Assembly: GCF_018613755.1 (NCBI RefSeq)
Contig: NZ_JAGGPP010000004.1
Coordinates: 310,001-374,000, forward strand
Direction of reading: 5' to 3'
DNA: 64,000 bases
Origin: Arthrobacter sp. ISL-72
Lineage (GTDB): Bacteria > Actinomycetota > Actinomycetes > Actinomycetales > Micrococcaceae
Part shown: piece by piece, positions 42,249 to 51,599 of the stretch
How the letters are laid out: the number at the start of each line of letters is the position of its first letter
Position numbering within the stretch: the stretch's first letter is position 1
Translations under genes and position numbers: made by a program
The notes under the pieces: model-generated
Database searches by the model: none
The model's input: the letters and a program-made list of their open reading frames with translations, nothing else
What the model was told of the DNA's origin: nothing

Positions 42249-42683
42249 TTAGGCGCCGATGTCGTTGGCCGCCGTACCGGCACCCGTCTGAGCGCCGCCT
42301 TCCGGTGCCGCGTTCTGCCACAGGCCCAGGACGTTGCCCTCGGTGTCCCTGAAATAGGCGTAGTAGCCCATGCCCGGAATGGCGTCCTTGGGCTTCACCA
42401 CTGATCCGCCCAGTGATTCGATCTGCGCGAGCGCGGCGTCGATGTCCTCGACGTCCACGGTGATGATGGGTGTCTTCAAGTCCCCTTCCCTGGCGAACAT
42501 CCCGCCGTTGATGGCGCCGGGGGTTTTTGGCATGCCCGTCTTTTCGTCGGTCGGCGTTGTTGTCACCACGTTGTAGTCCATATCGGGCATTGCATTGATG
42601 GTCCAGTCGAAGGCCGACTGGTAGAACGTGGTGGCCCGGCCCTGATCGTCCGCCGGGATTTCGAAATGCACTATTCCAGCCAT
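42249..42683 (-). CDS. VOC-family (glyoxalase/bleomycin-resistance fold) protein
   Basis: The 144-residue protein begins MAGIVHFEIPADDQGRATTF and contains PIITVDVEDIDAALAQIESL, GGSVVKPKDAIPGMGYYAYF and DTEGNVLGLWQ. ATG 42683 follows AGGAG. Two paired beta-alpha-beta-beta-beta halves are typical of VOC proteins. The substrate is unknown. The Ala/Gly tail is low complexity. Confidence 0.88.
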   Translation of the reverse strand: MAGIVHFEIPADDQGRATTFYQSAFDWTINAMPDMDYNVVTTTPTDEKTGMPKTPGAINGGMFAREGDLKTPIITVDVEDIDAALAQIESLGGSVVKPKDAIPGMGYYAYFRDTEGNVLGLWQNAAPEGGAQTGAGTAANDIGA

Positions 42684-42834
42684 TGACTGCTCCTGACATC
42701 GTGGGGTTGATGGCGCGGAGTCCCCCGCCATACCGCGGATTTTAGTCCCGGGCACGCCTGCTTGGGCAGTGCCGTTGGCCCCTTTGCGGCCAGCCGTTTC
42801 AGGCCGTGTCAGCCCGGCGTGGGACGATGGATTA

Positions 42835-43815
42835 GTGACCATCGCCGACGTCCCCGCCGGCCTGGCTGCCGCGGCGGACGCGTCCCTGCGGTGGCATCCG
42901 GGCGGGCCCTACAACCTCCTGCAGACTGTCGGCACGCTCATGCGCGGCGCCGGGGATCCGACGTTTGCCGCCGCTCCGGGCGGCGTGTGGATGTCCTTTA
43001 CGACGGCGGCCGGCCCCGCCACGCTGTGCCTCACCCTTTCCGAGGACCCGCGCGAACCGGCTGTCGACGTCCAGGCCTGGGGGCCGGGAGCCGAGGCCGC
43101 CGTCGCTGCCGCGCCGCGGCTGCTGGGCAGCGACGACGACTGGTCGGCGTTTGACTGCCCGGAATTCCATGCGACCCTCCCCCGGATTGTGGTGGAAGCC
43201 CGACGCCGGAACCTCGCCTTACGGCTCCCGGCCACCGGCCGGATGGTTGATTCGCTCGTGCCCACCGTGCTTGAACAGAAGGTCACCGTGATCGAAGCGC
43301 GGCGCGGCTACCGCTACCTGATGTACCGCTTCGGCACGCCGGCCCCCGCCGCCGGAACGGCCGCACCGGCCGGGCTGCTGGTCCAGCCCACCCCTGAGCA
43401 GTGGCTGCGCATCCCGTCCTGGGAGTGGCACAAGGCGGGCGTCGGGCCGCAGCGATCGGCGACGGTAATGCGCGCGCTGCGTTCCGCCGTCGCGCTTGAA
43501 CGGCTGGCGGGTGTGACGGCCGCGGAAGCATCTGCGAAGATGCAGACCATTCCCGGCATCGGCATCTGGACCACCGCCGAAGTCGTCCAGCGCACGCACG
43601 GCTGCCCGGACTCCATCGCCGTGGGTGACTACCACCTTGCGGCGTACGTGGGGGCGGCCCTCACCGGCCGGCGGACGGATGACGCCGGGATGCTGCGGCT
43701 GCTTGCCCCGTGGCCCGGCCACCGGCAGCGGGTGGTGCGGATGATCGGCCTCAGCGGCTTCCGCAAACCCACCTTCGGCCCGCGCATGACCATCCAGGAC
43801 CACCGCCGGCACTAG
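42835..43815 (+). CDS. HhH-GPD DNA-3-methyladenine glycosylase
   Basis: The 326-residue base-excision enzyme carries the helix-hairpin-helix MQTIPGIGIWTTAEVVQR and the catalytic Asp in SIAVGDYHLAAYVG, as in AlkA/MAG-type glycosylases. The first ~110 residues form the AlkA N-terminal-like domain. GTG 42835 is used; the frame is open upstream with unlikely sequence. It removes alkylated bases. It is a single gene, convergent with fadD. Confidence 0.87.
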   Translation: MTIADVPAGLAAAADASLRWHPGGPYNLLQTVGTLMRGAGDPTFAAAPGGVWMSFTTAAGPATLCLTLSEDPREPAVDVQAWGPGAEAAVAAAPRLLGSDDDWSAFDCPEFHATLPRIVVEARRRNLALRLPATGRMVDSLVPTVLEQKVTVIEARRGYRYLMYRFGTPAPAAGTAAPAGLLVQPTPEQWLRIPSWEWHKAGVGPQRSATVMRALRSAVALERLAGVTAAEASAKMQTIPGIGIWTTAEVVQRTHGCPDSIAVGDYHLAAYVGAALTGRRTDDAGMLRLLAPWPGHRQRVVRMIGLSGFRKPTFGPRMTIQDHRRH

Positions 43816-43835
43816 GTCCATAACTGGAGTGACTC

Positions 43836-43863
43836 GAGCGCGAACGGACAGTTTGGGGCCCTC
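43836..43863. repeat. Half copy of the GCGCGAACG...GTTTGGGGCC element
   Basis: GAGCGCGAACGGACAGTTTG and the following GGGCCCTCG closely resemble one arm of the hairpin at 62792-62848. Here the second arm is replaced by the fadD 3' end. This suggests an interspersed repeat of the genome. Confidence 0.5.
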
Positions 43864-43867
43864 GTGG

Positions 43868-45544
43868 CTAGAGGCCCAGGCGCGCCACCGCTTCCTCGCG
43901 CATCTCCACCTTGCGGACTTTCCCGGAGACGGTCATCGGGAAGCTTTCGCGGACCTCCACGTACCGCGGAATTTTGTAGTGCGCCAGCTTTTCCCGGCAG
44001 AAATCGGCGACGGCGGCCTGGTCCAGCGGCTCAGCGCCGGGTTTGAGGATGATGCAGGCCATCAGCTCCTCGCCGTACCTGGCATCCGGAACGCCGATCA
44101 CCTGCACGTCCTGGATGGACGGGTGGGTGTACAGGAATTCCTCAATCTCGCGGGGATAGATATTTTCGCCGCCACGGATCACCATGTCCTTGATCCGGCC
44201 TTCGATCACCACGTAGCCGTCGTCGTCCATCAGGGCCAGGTCGCCGGTGTGCATCCAGCCCTCCGCGTCGATCGCCTCGGCAATCTTGTCCGGCTGGCCC
44301 CAGTACCCCTTCATCACGGCATAGCCGCGGGTGCACAGCTCGCCGATTTCCCCGCGCTCCAAAACCGTCCCGGTGACCGGATCCACCACCTGGCTCTCCA
44401 GCTGCGGCATGGTCCGGCCCACGGTCTCGGTGCGCTGTTTGATGGTGTCGCCGGTGCGGGTCATGGTGGACACCGGGGAGGTCTCCGTCATGCCGTAGCA
44501 GATGGCCACGTCCTTCATGTTCATCTCCGAAATGACCCGGTTCATCACCTCGATGGGACACAGTGAGCCGGCCATCACGCCTGTGCGCAGCGTGGAAATG
44601 TCATACGAGGCGAAGTCCGGCAGCGCCAGCTCGGCGATGAACATCGTGGGCACCCCGTACAGCGACGTGCCGCCGAAATCCTGCACCGCTTCCAAGGCCG
44701 CCGCGGGCGTGAATGACCGGCCGGGGATGATGGTGGCGGCGCCGTGGCTGAGCGCGTTCAGGTTCCCGATGACCATCCCGAAGCAGTGGTAGAACGGCAC
44801 CGGAATCACCACCCGGTCGTGCTCCGTGTAGCGAAGCAGCTCCCCGATGGAGTAGCCGTTGTTAAGGATGTTGCGGTGCGTGAGCGTGGCGCCTTTGGGG
44901 AAACCCGTGGTGCCCGAGGTGTACTGCAGGTTGATGGGATCGTTCGGGTCCAGCCCCGCGAGGCGGGCTTTCAGGGCGGAATGCCCGACGTCGTCGGCGC
45001 GCTTCAGCAGCTCGGCGTACGTGAGCTCCGCGTCGGATTCAGGGACGCCGGCTTCCAGGAGCGGTTGCCCGCCGTCGGGCAGGAAGACCAGCTCCTGCAG
45101 TTCGGGACATTCGGCGAGCGCCTGCCGGGCCATCCCGGTGTAGTCGCTGCTCCGGTCCGAGGGTGCGGTGACCAGCATGCGCATACCGTTTTGCCTGACG
45201 ACAAACTCCAGTTCGTGGCTCCGGTAGGCCGGGTTCACGTTCACCAGGATGGCGCCGATCTTGGCGGTGGCGTACTGCAGGATGGTCCACTCCGCGCAGT
45301 TGGGGCTCCAGATGCCCACCCTCTCCCCCGCCGCGACGCCGAGGGCGAGCAGCGCGCGGGCCAGCCTGTCGACGTCGTCGTTCAGTTTTGTGTAGCTCCA
45401 GCGGCGGGCGTCCGCGCCGGGAACCGGGGCCGCCTCGATGAGGGCGTCGTGAAAGGGAAAGCTGGCCACCATCCGCTCGAAGTTCTGTCCGATGGTCTCT
45501 TCAAGCAGCGGAACGTCAGTGTCCCCGGCTGTGTAAGCGCGCAT
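43868..45544 (-). CDS. Acyl-CoA synthetase (AMP-forming, FadD-like)
   Basis: The 558-residue ANL enzyme has the AMP-binding P-loop YTSGTTGFPKGATLTH, the adenine motif ICYGMTETSPV, the hinge GWMHTGDLALMDDDGY followed by RIKDMVIRGGENIYPREIEE, and the C-terminal catalytic Lys in TVSGKVRKVEM. It activates a carboxylic (probably fatty) acid to acyl-CoA via the adenylate. It is monocistronic. Confidence 0.92.
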   Translation of the reverse strand: MRAYTAGDTDVPLLEETIGQNFERMVASFPFHDALIEAAPVPGADARRWSYTKLNDDVDRLARALLALGVAAGERVGIWSPNCAEWTILQYATAKIGAILVNVNPAYRSHELEFVVRQNGMRMLVTAPSDRSSDYTGMARQALAECPELQELVFLPDGGQPLLEAGVPESDAELTYAELLKRADDVGHSALKARLAGLDPNDPINLQYTSGTTGFPKGATLTHRNILNNGYSIGELLRYTEHDRVVIPVPFYHCFGMVIGNLNALSHGAATIIPGRSFTPAAALEAVQDFGGTSLYGVPTMFIAELALPDFASYDISTLRTGVMAGSLCPIEVMNRVISEMNMKDVAICYGMTETSPVSTMTRTGDTIKQRTETVGRTMPQLESQVVDPVTGTVLERGEIGELCTRGYAVMKGYWGQPDKIAEAIDAEGWMHTGDLALMDDDGYVVIEGRIKDMVIRGGENIYPREIEEFLYTHPSIQDVQVIGVPDARYGEELMACIILKPGAEPLDQAAVADFCREKLAHYKIPRYVEVRESFPMTVSGKVRKVEMREEAVARLGL

Positions 45545-45643
45545 GCTGGCACGCTACCAACAGAGCCCGCCTTAAAGAAGCGCAAAACTTGGAAGCCCTA
45601 TACATATGCGGGCCGCCCATCCCGGGCCGGTATTGTGAAACGC

Positions 45644-45922
45644 ATGATTGCACCCATTGACCTGAAGGCCACGTTCATCCCCAACGACGGCGAGTTCTTT
45701 CGCGTGAAGCTCGCCCTCGAGATTGCGATCGACGAGGTGGTCAACGAACCCGGCTGCATCCGCTACGAACTGACGGAGGCCAGCGAGGAGAAGCTGGTGC
45801 TGACCGAGCGCTGGGCTTCCGAAGCGGATCTCGACAAGCACTCCAAGGGCACGGCCGTCCAGGACCTCAACGAATCTCTGAGCGCCCTGCTGGCCGAACC
45901 TGTCCAGCTCGAACGGCTGTAG
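45644..45922 (+). CDS. Antibiotic biosynthesis monooxygenase (ABM)-domain protein
   Basis: This 92-residue dimeric alpha+beta barrel protein has NDGEFFRVKLALEIAIDEV, NEPGCIRYELTEAS and LVLTERWASEADLDKHS. Members act as cofactor-free quinol monooxygenases or are structural. The start is ATG 45644. A strong terminator follows. Confidence 0.88.
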   Translation: MIAPIDLKATFIPNDGEFFRVKLALEIAIDEVVNEPGCIRYELTEASEEKLVLTERWASEADLDKHSKGTAVQDLNESLSALLAEPVQLERL

Positions 45923-45951
45923 TCCCGCCTCGTTTCCGGATAAAACAACGC

Positions 45952-45996
45952 GGGCCCCTTCCCCGGCGAACCAGGTTCGCTGGGGAAGGGGCCCTT
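45952..45996. terminator. Very stable bidirectional terminator
   Basis: GGGCCCCTTCCCC and GGGGAAGGGGCCC form a long stem with a short loop, between the convergent ABM and thioredoxin genes. Confidence 0.85.
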
Positions 45997-46027
45997 CCGC
46001 TTAAGGCGTTGGACGGCCGGCGGACCT

Positions 46028-46441
46028 TTAGGCTTCCGGAATCTGGGTGCCATCCTGCTTGCCGGCTGCTGAAGCCGCTTCGGCCTTTGAACGGGCCACG
46101 TGGGCGTGCACTTCCTCCATGTCCAGTGCCTTGACGGCGTCAACCACCTGCTCCAGCTGCTGGGCGTTCAGCGCACCGGGCTGGGAAAAGACCAGCACCT
46201 TCTCACGGAAGGCCATCAGCGTGGGGATGGACGTGATGCCGGCTTCGGCGGCCAGCTGCTGTTCGGCTTCAGTGTCGACCTTGGTGAAGACGACGTCCGG
46301 GTGCTTTTCCGAAACAGCGGAGTACGTGGGTCCAAACTGCTTGCAGGGACCACACCATTCGGCCCAGAAATCAACGAGGACGATGTCGTTGTTCTCGACG
46401 GTTGATGCGAACTGTTCACCTGTAATGTCTACGGTTGCCAT
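46028..46441 (-). CDS. trxA: Thioredoxin with C-terminal extension
   Basis: The 137-residue protein has the active site FWAEWCGPCKQF (Cys30, Cys33), cis-Pro in SIPTLMAF, and a C-terminal helical extension of about 30 residues (HVARSKAEAASAAGK). The core is a normal cytoplasmic thioredoxin that reduces protein disulphides. Confidence 0.92.
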   Translation of the reverse strand: MATVDITGEQFASTVENNDIVLVDFWAEWCGPCKQFGPTYSAVSEKHPDVVFTKVDTEAEQQLAAEAGITSIPTLMAFREKVLVFSQPGALNAQQLEQVVDAVKALDMEEVHAHVARSKAEAASAAGKQDGTQIPEA

Positions 46442-46499
46442 CCTTCAACGGTACGCGAGCGGCTCCGTGATGTCCCGGCGTTTCGCTGTTGGCTCAGAA

Positions 46500-49448
46500 T
46501 CAACTGATCTTGATCATCGAGGCGACGCTGGGCACGCCATTGCCGTCAACGGCGAACAGCAGGTAGCTGCCCGGCACCAGCACTCCTCGATCCGCTGGCA
46601 ACGTCAGTGACGCCGTGCTGCCCGACGTCGCGGTTGGCGTCAGCGGGATTCGCCGCTGATCCATGTTGACAGTGTGGGTGACTGTGGACATCCGCATCAG
46701 GGAGAACTTCGTGACCGGCGCTCCGGTGGTCACCGCAATGGTGCTGCCGGCCGTGGCGGTGGCCGGTGCGGTCACAATCGTTGGGCGGGTTCGCTCACTG
46801 CCGTCGGCATTGAGCAGGTACGGCGGAGTGAAGATCTCGCCGTCGAGATGGTTCGTCGTGCATGTGCCGCAGAGCCCCCCGCCGCCGACGAAGACCCTTC
46901 CATCGGGGAGCAGCAGGGCGACGCTGTGATATGTCCGGGGAACGGCCATCGGGGCCAGTGCTGTCCATTCTCCCGTTGCCGGGTTCCAGATTTCCGGCGA
47001 CATCCTGGCGTTGGTATCGGTGAACGGAACGGGCGTGGCCTGACCGCCGACGACGAGCACCTGGCCGTCAGGCAGCGCGACTCCGGTGGCGAATGCCCGG
47101 GAGAAGGCCATGTCGGCAGTACGGGCCACGTCGACCCCGTCGTTAATGTCGATGGTGTACGCTCCCGGCGTGGCTGGGGTTTTCTCGTAGGCGGTCGAAC
47201 CGCCTACGGTAAGAATCTTTCCGACGTCGTACATCACGGCGTCGCCGTTCATCGCGTCCGGGCTATCTGACCTGGGTCCGGCCGGGGTGATGCTGCCCGC
47301 TCCAGCCGTGGAGATCCAGTTCATCTGGCGGCTCGGCCCGGCGTGGAACACCATGCCACCGGGGGCAGCAAACAACCACGCGTGATTGTCGGAACGGTAC
47401 TCACCCGCGGGATCGTCGGTCAAGATGTTATTGACCAGCACATTGGGCAGCGTCCGCCAGCCGGCGGCCGCGGACCACACCTCGCCGTTCTTGCCGCCGA
47501 TACCGCCCGACCACGACCCACCGAGGGTAAACACCTCACCGGTGGAGGTGGTCACGTTGGTCTGGTAGCCGCGCGGAATCTTCATATCCGGACCGGGGGT
47601 CCAAGCATTCGTCTCAGGGTTGTAGAGCGTGGTTTTCGAGCTGTTGCTGCCGCCGCTGATCAGGATCTTCCCGTCCGCCAGCAGCGAGGTTCCGGGGCAG
47701 AACATGTCATGACCGGTATTCGCCACTTGGGCCTGACTCACCACGCCTGTGGAGAGATCCAGGATGGACGTCTGCGTGTAGCCGGTGCCGCCGGCGAAAG
47801 CTGTGGGGGCATAAGCGGACCAGGTCAACAGCCGGTTGCCAGGCAATAGCGCCGCCGCGGCCGGAACTATCGGAAAGTTGATTGTCGGACCCCAGGACCC
47901 CAGTTTCCCGTCCGCCGGCACCTGCGTCCCACCCGTTGCCAGGCCGAGCAAATTGATCTCCGCGGCGCTGCTCCAGTCCCCGCGATTGCCCGCCTCGGTG
48001 GTTGCGGTCAGCCGGACGTACCGGGCGCTAATCCCGGTGAAGGTCACTGTCTTCTCGGCGATGGTGTCCGGCCAGGTGCCGCTTGTGACAACGCTCCAGG
48101 TGGTTCCGTTGGAGCTGGCTTCGACCGAGTAGGCGCCGACCCGCCCGTTCACGTGGTCCCAACGCGGGAGATAGCGGAACCCCGAGATGCTTTGAATGGC
48201 CTTGGTGTCGATAGTGATGGTATGCGGCAGCGGAACGGCGGGCGCGGTCCACTTGCTGTGCCAGATGGTGCCCGGGTTCCCGTCGAGCACATTGCTGGCC
48301 CGGCCATTCCCGCCGGAGGTCTCCTCATCGCTGGCCGAAGCCGTCCAGCCGGCACGGGTCAGCACTTGGATGGTAAGCGGTGGAGGCGTGGTTTGCTCGG
48401 CGAGAAGATTGATCTCGGCAGCGCTACTCCAAGGCCCGCGATTGCCCGCCTCGGTGGCTGCGGTCAGCCGAACGTACCGGGCACTAACCCCGGTGAAGTT
48501 CACCGTCTTCTCCGCACTGGTGTCCGGCCAGATGCCGCTGGCGACCACGCTCCAGGTCGTGCCGTTGGAGCTGACTTCGATAGAGTAGGCGCCGACCCGC
48601 CCGTTCACGTGGTCCGAACGCGGGAGATAGCGGAACCCCGAGATGCTTTGACTCGCTTTGGTGTCGATGGTGATCGTGTGCGGCAGCGGAACGGCAGGTG
48701 CGGTCCACTTGCTGTGCCAGATAGTGCCCGCGTTCCCATCGAGCACATTGCTGGCCCGGCCGTTCCCGCCGGAGGTCTCCTCATCGCTGGCCGAAGCCGT
48801 CCAGCCGATCCGTGGCAGCACTTGGGTCGTAGTCGATGGGGGCGTGGTTTGCTCGGCGAGAAGGTTGATTTCAGCGGCGCTGCTCCAAGGCCCGCGATTG
48901 CCCGCCTCGGTGAGTGCGGTCAGCCGGACATAGCGCGCCGGCACCGCCGCGAACGTCACACTTTTCTCGTCACCGCTGTCCGCCCAGGTGCCGCGGGCCA
49001 CCGGGTTGCCCCAGGTGGTGCCGTCAGTGCTCACCAGAATCTCGAAGCTCCCGACCCGCCCATTCACATGGTCCGAACGCGGGAGATAGCGGAACCCCGA
49101 GATACTTTGAGTCGCCTTGGTATCGATGGTGATCGTGTGCGGCAGCGGAACGGCGGGCGCGGTCCACTTGCTGTGCCAGATAGTGCCCGCGTTTCCGTCG
49201 AGCACATTGCTGACCCGGCCGTTCCCGCCGGAAGTCTCCTCATCGCTGGCCGAAGCCGTCCAGCCGAGTCGTGGCAATGGAGCCGGCGCCGCCGCCATCG
49301 CGGCAGCCGGCAGTACCGAGATGTGCCGGTGCTGTCCGTGCGCGCTTGAGGGGTGGTGCCGCGTCACTGTCACGTACCCCGTGATGAGAAGTAATCCGAC
49401 CAAAACTACGGACATGTGGCGAATCTTTTGCGGTTTCGATTGGGACAT
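46500..49448 (-). CDS. Secreted galactose-oxidase-like copper radical oxidase with three discoidin domains
   Basis: The 982-residue protein has an N-terminal membrane signal (MSVVLVGLLLITGYVTV), then three tandem F5/8-type-C (discoidin) domains of about 150 residues each. A Kelch beta-propeller and a C-terminal E-set domain follow, as in galactose oxidase. All galactose-oxidase active-site residues are found: Cys584 (MFCPGTS) for the thioether with Tyr628 (RGYQTN), stacking Trp646 (GGSWSGG), axial Tyr840 and His841 (RTYHSV), and His925 (VTHTVNMDQRR). The Cys-Tyr and Tyr-Trp spacing matches the enzyme. ATG 49448 follows AGGTG. It probably oxidises an alcohol on a glycan at the cell surface, making H2O2. 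Confidence 0.88.
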   Translation of the reverse strand: MSQSKPQKIRHMSVVLVGLLLITGYVTVTRHHPSSAHGQHRHISVLPAAAMAAAPAPLPRLGWTASASDEETSGGNGRVSNVLDGNAGTIWHSKWTAPAVPLPHTITIDTKATQSISGFRYLPRSDHVNGRVGSFEILVSTDGTTWGNPVARGTWADSGDEKSVTFAAVPARYVRLTALTEAGNRGPWSSAAEINLLAEQTTPPSTTTQVLPRIGWTASASDEETSGGNGRASNVLDGNAGTIWHSKWTAPAVPLPHTITIDTKASQSISGFRYLPRSDHVNGRVGAYSIEVSSNGTTWSVVASGIWPDTSAEKTVNFTGVSARYVRLTAATEAGNRGPWSSAAEINLLAEQTTPPPLTIQVLTRAGWTASASDEETSGGNGRASNVLDGNPGTIWHSKWTAPAVPLPHTITIDTKAIQSISGFRYLPRWDHVNGRVGAYSVEASSNGTTWSVVTSGTWPDTIAEKTVTFTGISARYVRLTATTEAGNRGDWSSAAEINLLGLATGGTQVPADGKLGSWGPTINFPIVPAAAALLPGNRLLTWSAYAPTAFAGGTGYTQTSILDLSTGVVSQAQVANTGHDMFCPGTSLLADGKILISGGSNSSKTTLYNPETNAWTPGPDMKIPRGYQTNVTTSTGEVFTLGGSWSGGIGGKNGEVWSAAAGWRTLPNVLVNNILTDDPAGEYRSDNHAWLFAAPGGMVFHAGPSRQMNWISTAGAGSITPAGPRSDSPDAMNGDAVMYDVGKILTVGGSTAYEKTPATPGAYTIDINDGVDVARTADMAFSRAFATGVALPDGQVLVVGGQATPVPFTDTNARMSPEIWNPATGEWTALAPMAVPRTYHSVALLLPDGRVFVGGGGLCGTCTTNHLDGEIFTPPYLLNADGSERTRPTIVTAPATATAGSTIAVTTGAPVTKFSLMRMSTVTHTVNMDQRRIPLTPTATSGSTASLTLPADRGVLVPGSYLLFAVDGNGVPSVASMIKIS
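47930..49290 (-). repeat. Three near-identical ~456-459-bp tandem repeats encoding discoidin domains
   Basis: The same DNA string (the reverse of GGCTGGACGGCTTCGGCCAG) recurs at about 49250, 48791 and 48335, offsets of 459 and 456 bp. Most of each unit is identical at the DNA level, implying recent duplication and ongoing homogenisation. One protein domain is encoded per unit. Confidence 0.8.
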
Positions 49449-49684
49449 CAGACACCTAACGTCGTCAATGACGCAATCAGCCATGAAGTAGTTGTTTGCC
49501 CTAGGACGAGCCTATGAATCGGCAGTATCTGCCACACGAGTAGGCCCTACGCGAATCTGCTGGCAACCCAGTTGCGTACCTTGGAGCTTTACTCGATAAG
49601 TCAGTTGTTCAGGGCCGGGGACTACTTGCCTAGGTCGGCAAGACACGTCGTTGACAAGCCGCTGTAGCTGGCAGGGCGGTGGCC

Positions 49685-50239
49685 TCAGTGCCAGACGTGC
49701 GGCGCGGGCCGGCGGGCTCCAGGCAGGGCGGTGGTCTCGCGCCACTCGTGGATCCATTCCGCCAGCTCCAGCTCAGCTGGCGGCTGGCCGAATTCAGCGA
49801 AGATCTCCTCCTGGCTGACCGGTTTCCCCTTGCTGACCAGACGCGTGGCGATGTGCGCGCGGGCGTAAATTTCGCCCTTCACGACCATGCGCTGCTCGAA
49901 GTAAATGGCCTTCGTATCCAGCCCGACGATCCGGGTTTCGATGGTGTATTGCTGCCAAAGCAGCAGGGACTTCCGAAACGCGATGGTCTCCCCGGAGGCC
50001 ACCGGCGACCATCCCAGCCTGCGCATCCTTCTCCAGGTTCCGCTCCGCGCCATAAGGTCGAATCGGCCCAGGTCCATCAGGGAGAAGTACATTCCGTTGT
50101 TGACGTGCATGGCAATGTCGATGTCCGTGGGCAGCACTCGCAGCGGCAGGGAGGACGTGTCCCAGATACTCAGGGGCGGCTTGCGGGATGAAGTGAACAG
50201 GAGCAGAAGGGTTCGCAGAAGCAGATGCACAGTTGCCAT
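49685..50239 (-). CDS. Thioesterase-superfamily (hotdog, THEM6-like) protein
   Basis: The 184-residue protein starts at ATG 50239. It has LRVLPTDIDIAMHVNNGMYF (hotdog motif with Asp/His), LMDLGRFDLMARSG, and YTIETRIVGLDTKAIYFEQ. Hotdog thioesterases cleave acyl-CoA or acyl-ACP. The start codon lies inside a palindrome shared with the divergent channel gene. Confidence 0.82.
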   Translation of the reverse strand: MATVHLLLRTLLLLFTSSRKPPLSIWDTSSLPLRVLPTDIDIAMHVNNGMYFSLMDLGRFDLMARSGTWRRMRRLGWSPVASGETIAFRKSLLLWQQYTIETRIVGLDTKAIYFEQRMVVKGEIYARAHIATRLVSKGKPVSQEEIFAEFGQPPAELELAEWIHEWRETTALPGARRPAPHVWH

Positions 50240-50258
50240 GTTACCCGTCGGTAACATG
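50237..50258. promoter_or_regulatory. Palindromic operator in the divergent promoter
   Basis: CATGTTACC (50237-50245), CGTC, GGTAACATG (50250-50258) is a perfect 9-bp-arm inverted repeat. It overlaps the thioesterase ATG and lies 34 bases before the channel gene. The core TTACC-N4-GGTAA is typical of TetR-type operators. The regulator is not identified. Confidence 0.6.
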
Positions 50259-50292
50259 GAGTGCCAGGAGGCTGCGCCCTCAGGATTTCCGC

Positions 50293-51027
50293 ATGACGCA
50301 GCAACGCTACAGGGACATCGCCGAGTGGCCACTGATGGGGACGGCGCTCGTGTTCCTGGCAGCCTACGCCTGGCAGGTGATTGGCAATATCGAAGGGCGC
50401 CATGCCGGGCTCCTCGAAGGCGTCATGTGGGTTACTTGGGCCGTCTTCGCACCCGACTACGCCGCCAACCTGTGCCTCGCGGCCAACAGGAGGCGCTGGT
50501 TCGTCCTAAACCTGCACGAGCTCCTGATCGTCGCCCTCCCGTTTTTCCGGCCACTGCGGTTGCTCCGGCTTGTCACGCTGCTCTCCGTGCTGCAGCGTAC
50601 CGTGGGCGAGACACTACGCGGGCGGGTAGTCACCTATGTCGGCGGCTCCGCGGTGCTGCTGGTCTTCGTCGGAGCACTGGCTGTCCTCGCCGTCGAACAA
50701 AATGCTCCCGACGCCAAAATCTCTACTTTCGGCGATGCAGCATGGTGGGCCATCACCACAATCGCTACGGTGGGCTACGGCGACCTTTTTCCCGTCACCC
50801 CGATAGGCCGTCTCGTTGCCGCGGCCCTCATGATGAGCGGCATCGCAGTGCTGGGTGTCGTCACAGCTTCCATCGCCTCCTGGCTGGTGCAGGGAGTGGA
50901 AGAAAACACGGAAGCGGCCGTCGACGCAGCTGAAGTCCCAGTCCGGGCGGAAATCCGAGAATTATTGGCGGAAGTCGCTGCACTGCGGCACGAGCTGGCG
51001 GAACTGCGTCGCCAGCGCGAGCCCTAG
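50293..51027 (+). CDS. Voltage-gated-type potassium channel
   Basis: The 244-residue channel has several membrane helices and a pore with the selectivity filter TIATVGYGD (~158-164). Before the pore is an S4-like helix with Arg every third residue (FRPLRLLRLVTLL, ~85-97). After the last helix is a charged coiled coil (VRAEIRELLAEVAALRHEL). ATG 50293 is preceded by AGGA. The N-terminal part is short, so only S2-S4-like helices may be present. Confidence 0.87.
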   Translation: MTQQRYRDIAEWPLMGTALVFLAAYAWQVIGNIEGRHAGLLEGVMWVTWAVFAPDYAANLCLAANRRRWFVLNLHELLIVALPFFRPLRLLRLVTLLSVLQRTVGETLRGRVVTYVGGSAVLLVFVGALAVLAVEQNAPDAKISTFGDAAWWAITTIATVGYGDLFPVTPIGRLVAAALMMSGIAVLGVVTASIASWLVQGVEENTEAAVDAAEVPVRAEIRELLAEVAALRHELAELRRQREP

Positions 51028-51599
51028 AACTTCCGGCAGCCGGCCGGATTCAATAGGCCAGTCATCCGGAATTAGCCTGGGGATGGCCGTCTTCCCGTTC
51101 ATGAATGAATGAACATTTTCGTTGGTTTATTTGAAGAGCGTTTTAAGCGGCCAAATAATTATTCAGGATTACGAACTGCACGTGACCTGGCGGCAATCGC
51201 CCCCTGCAGACAAGGCGCCCAAGACTGTACACGCGCCTGACTGGGTAGCCTCCTGCGAAAAATGGAGTGTTCCCGCCGCGAAACAAATACTCCATTAGGT
51301 ACGCGCCCCTAATGCTTGGGTGTTGCGCTTGCCGATTCGAGTATTACCCACTCGTGCGGTGGATATCCCCCATTCATAGACTCGATATTCCTAGGGCAAG
51401 CAGTATTCCGGAATTTTCACATTGCCACCGTCGTGGCCATGGGTCTTCTACCGTTCGGGCTTCCGCAACTCCTGATTTCGGCAGCTCTCTTCCTGCGCCC
51501 GGGCTACGGGCCGCACTCAAATGCGGTTCCGAGCCGGCGCACCACCGCCCTGGGGCTGCTCCCGTTTCACTCAAGGGCATTGACTCTCGGGGGGAACCG
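51028..51599. other. Long leader upstream of the LysM gene
   Basis: This 572-bp A+T-richer region has no recognisable gene. GCTTGCC (51329-51335) and GGGCAAGC (51394-51401) could close a structure that also pairs CGAGT with ACTCG inside. I see no clear match to a known riboswitch, although the gene downstream is a cell-wall protein of the kind often under c-di-AMP control. Confidence 0.4.

Noticed and set aside
47930..49290. Three regularly spaced repeats as a possible CRISPR or satellite array
   Set aside because: The unit is ~457 bp, stays in frame, and encodes a discoidin domain each time; it is protein-domain duplication.
51028..51599. Possible ydaO (c-di-AMP) riboswitch upstream of the LysM gene
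   Set aside because: A stretch near 51475-51505 faintly recalls the 3' part, but the conserved GGGGUGAA and other blocks are not found in order.
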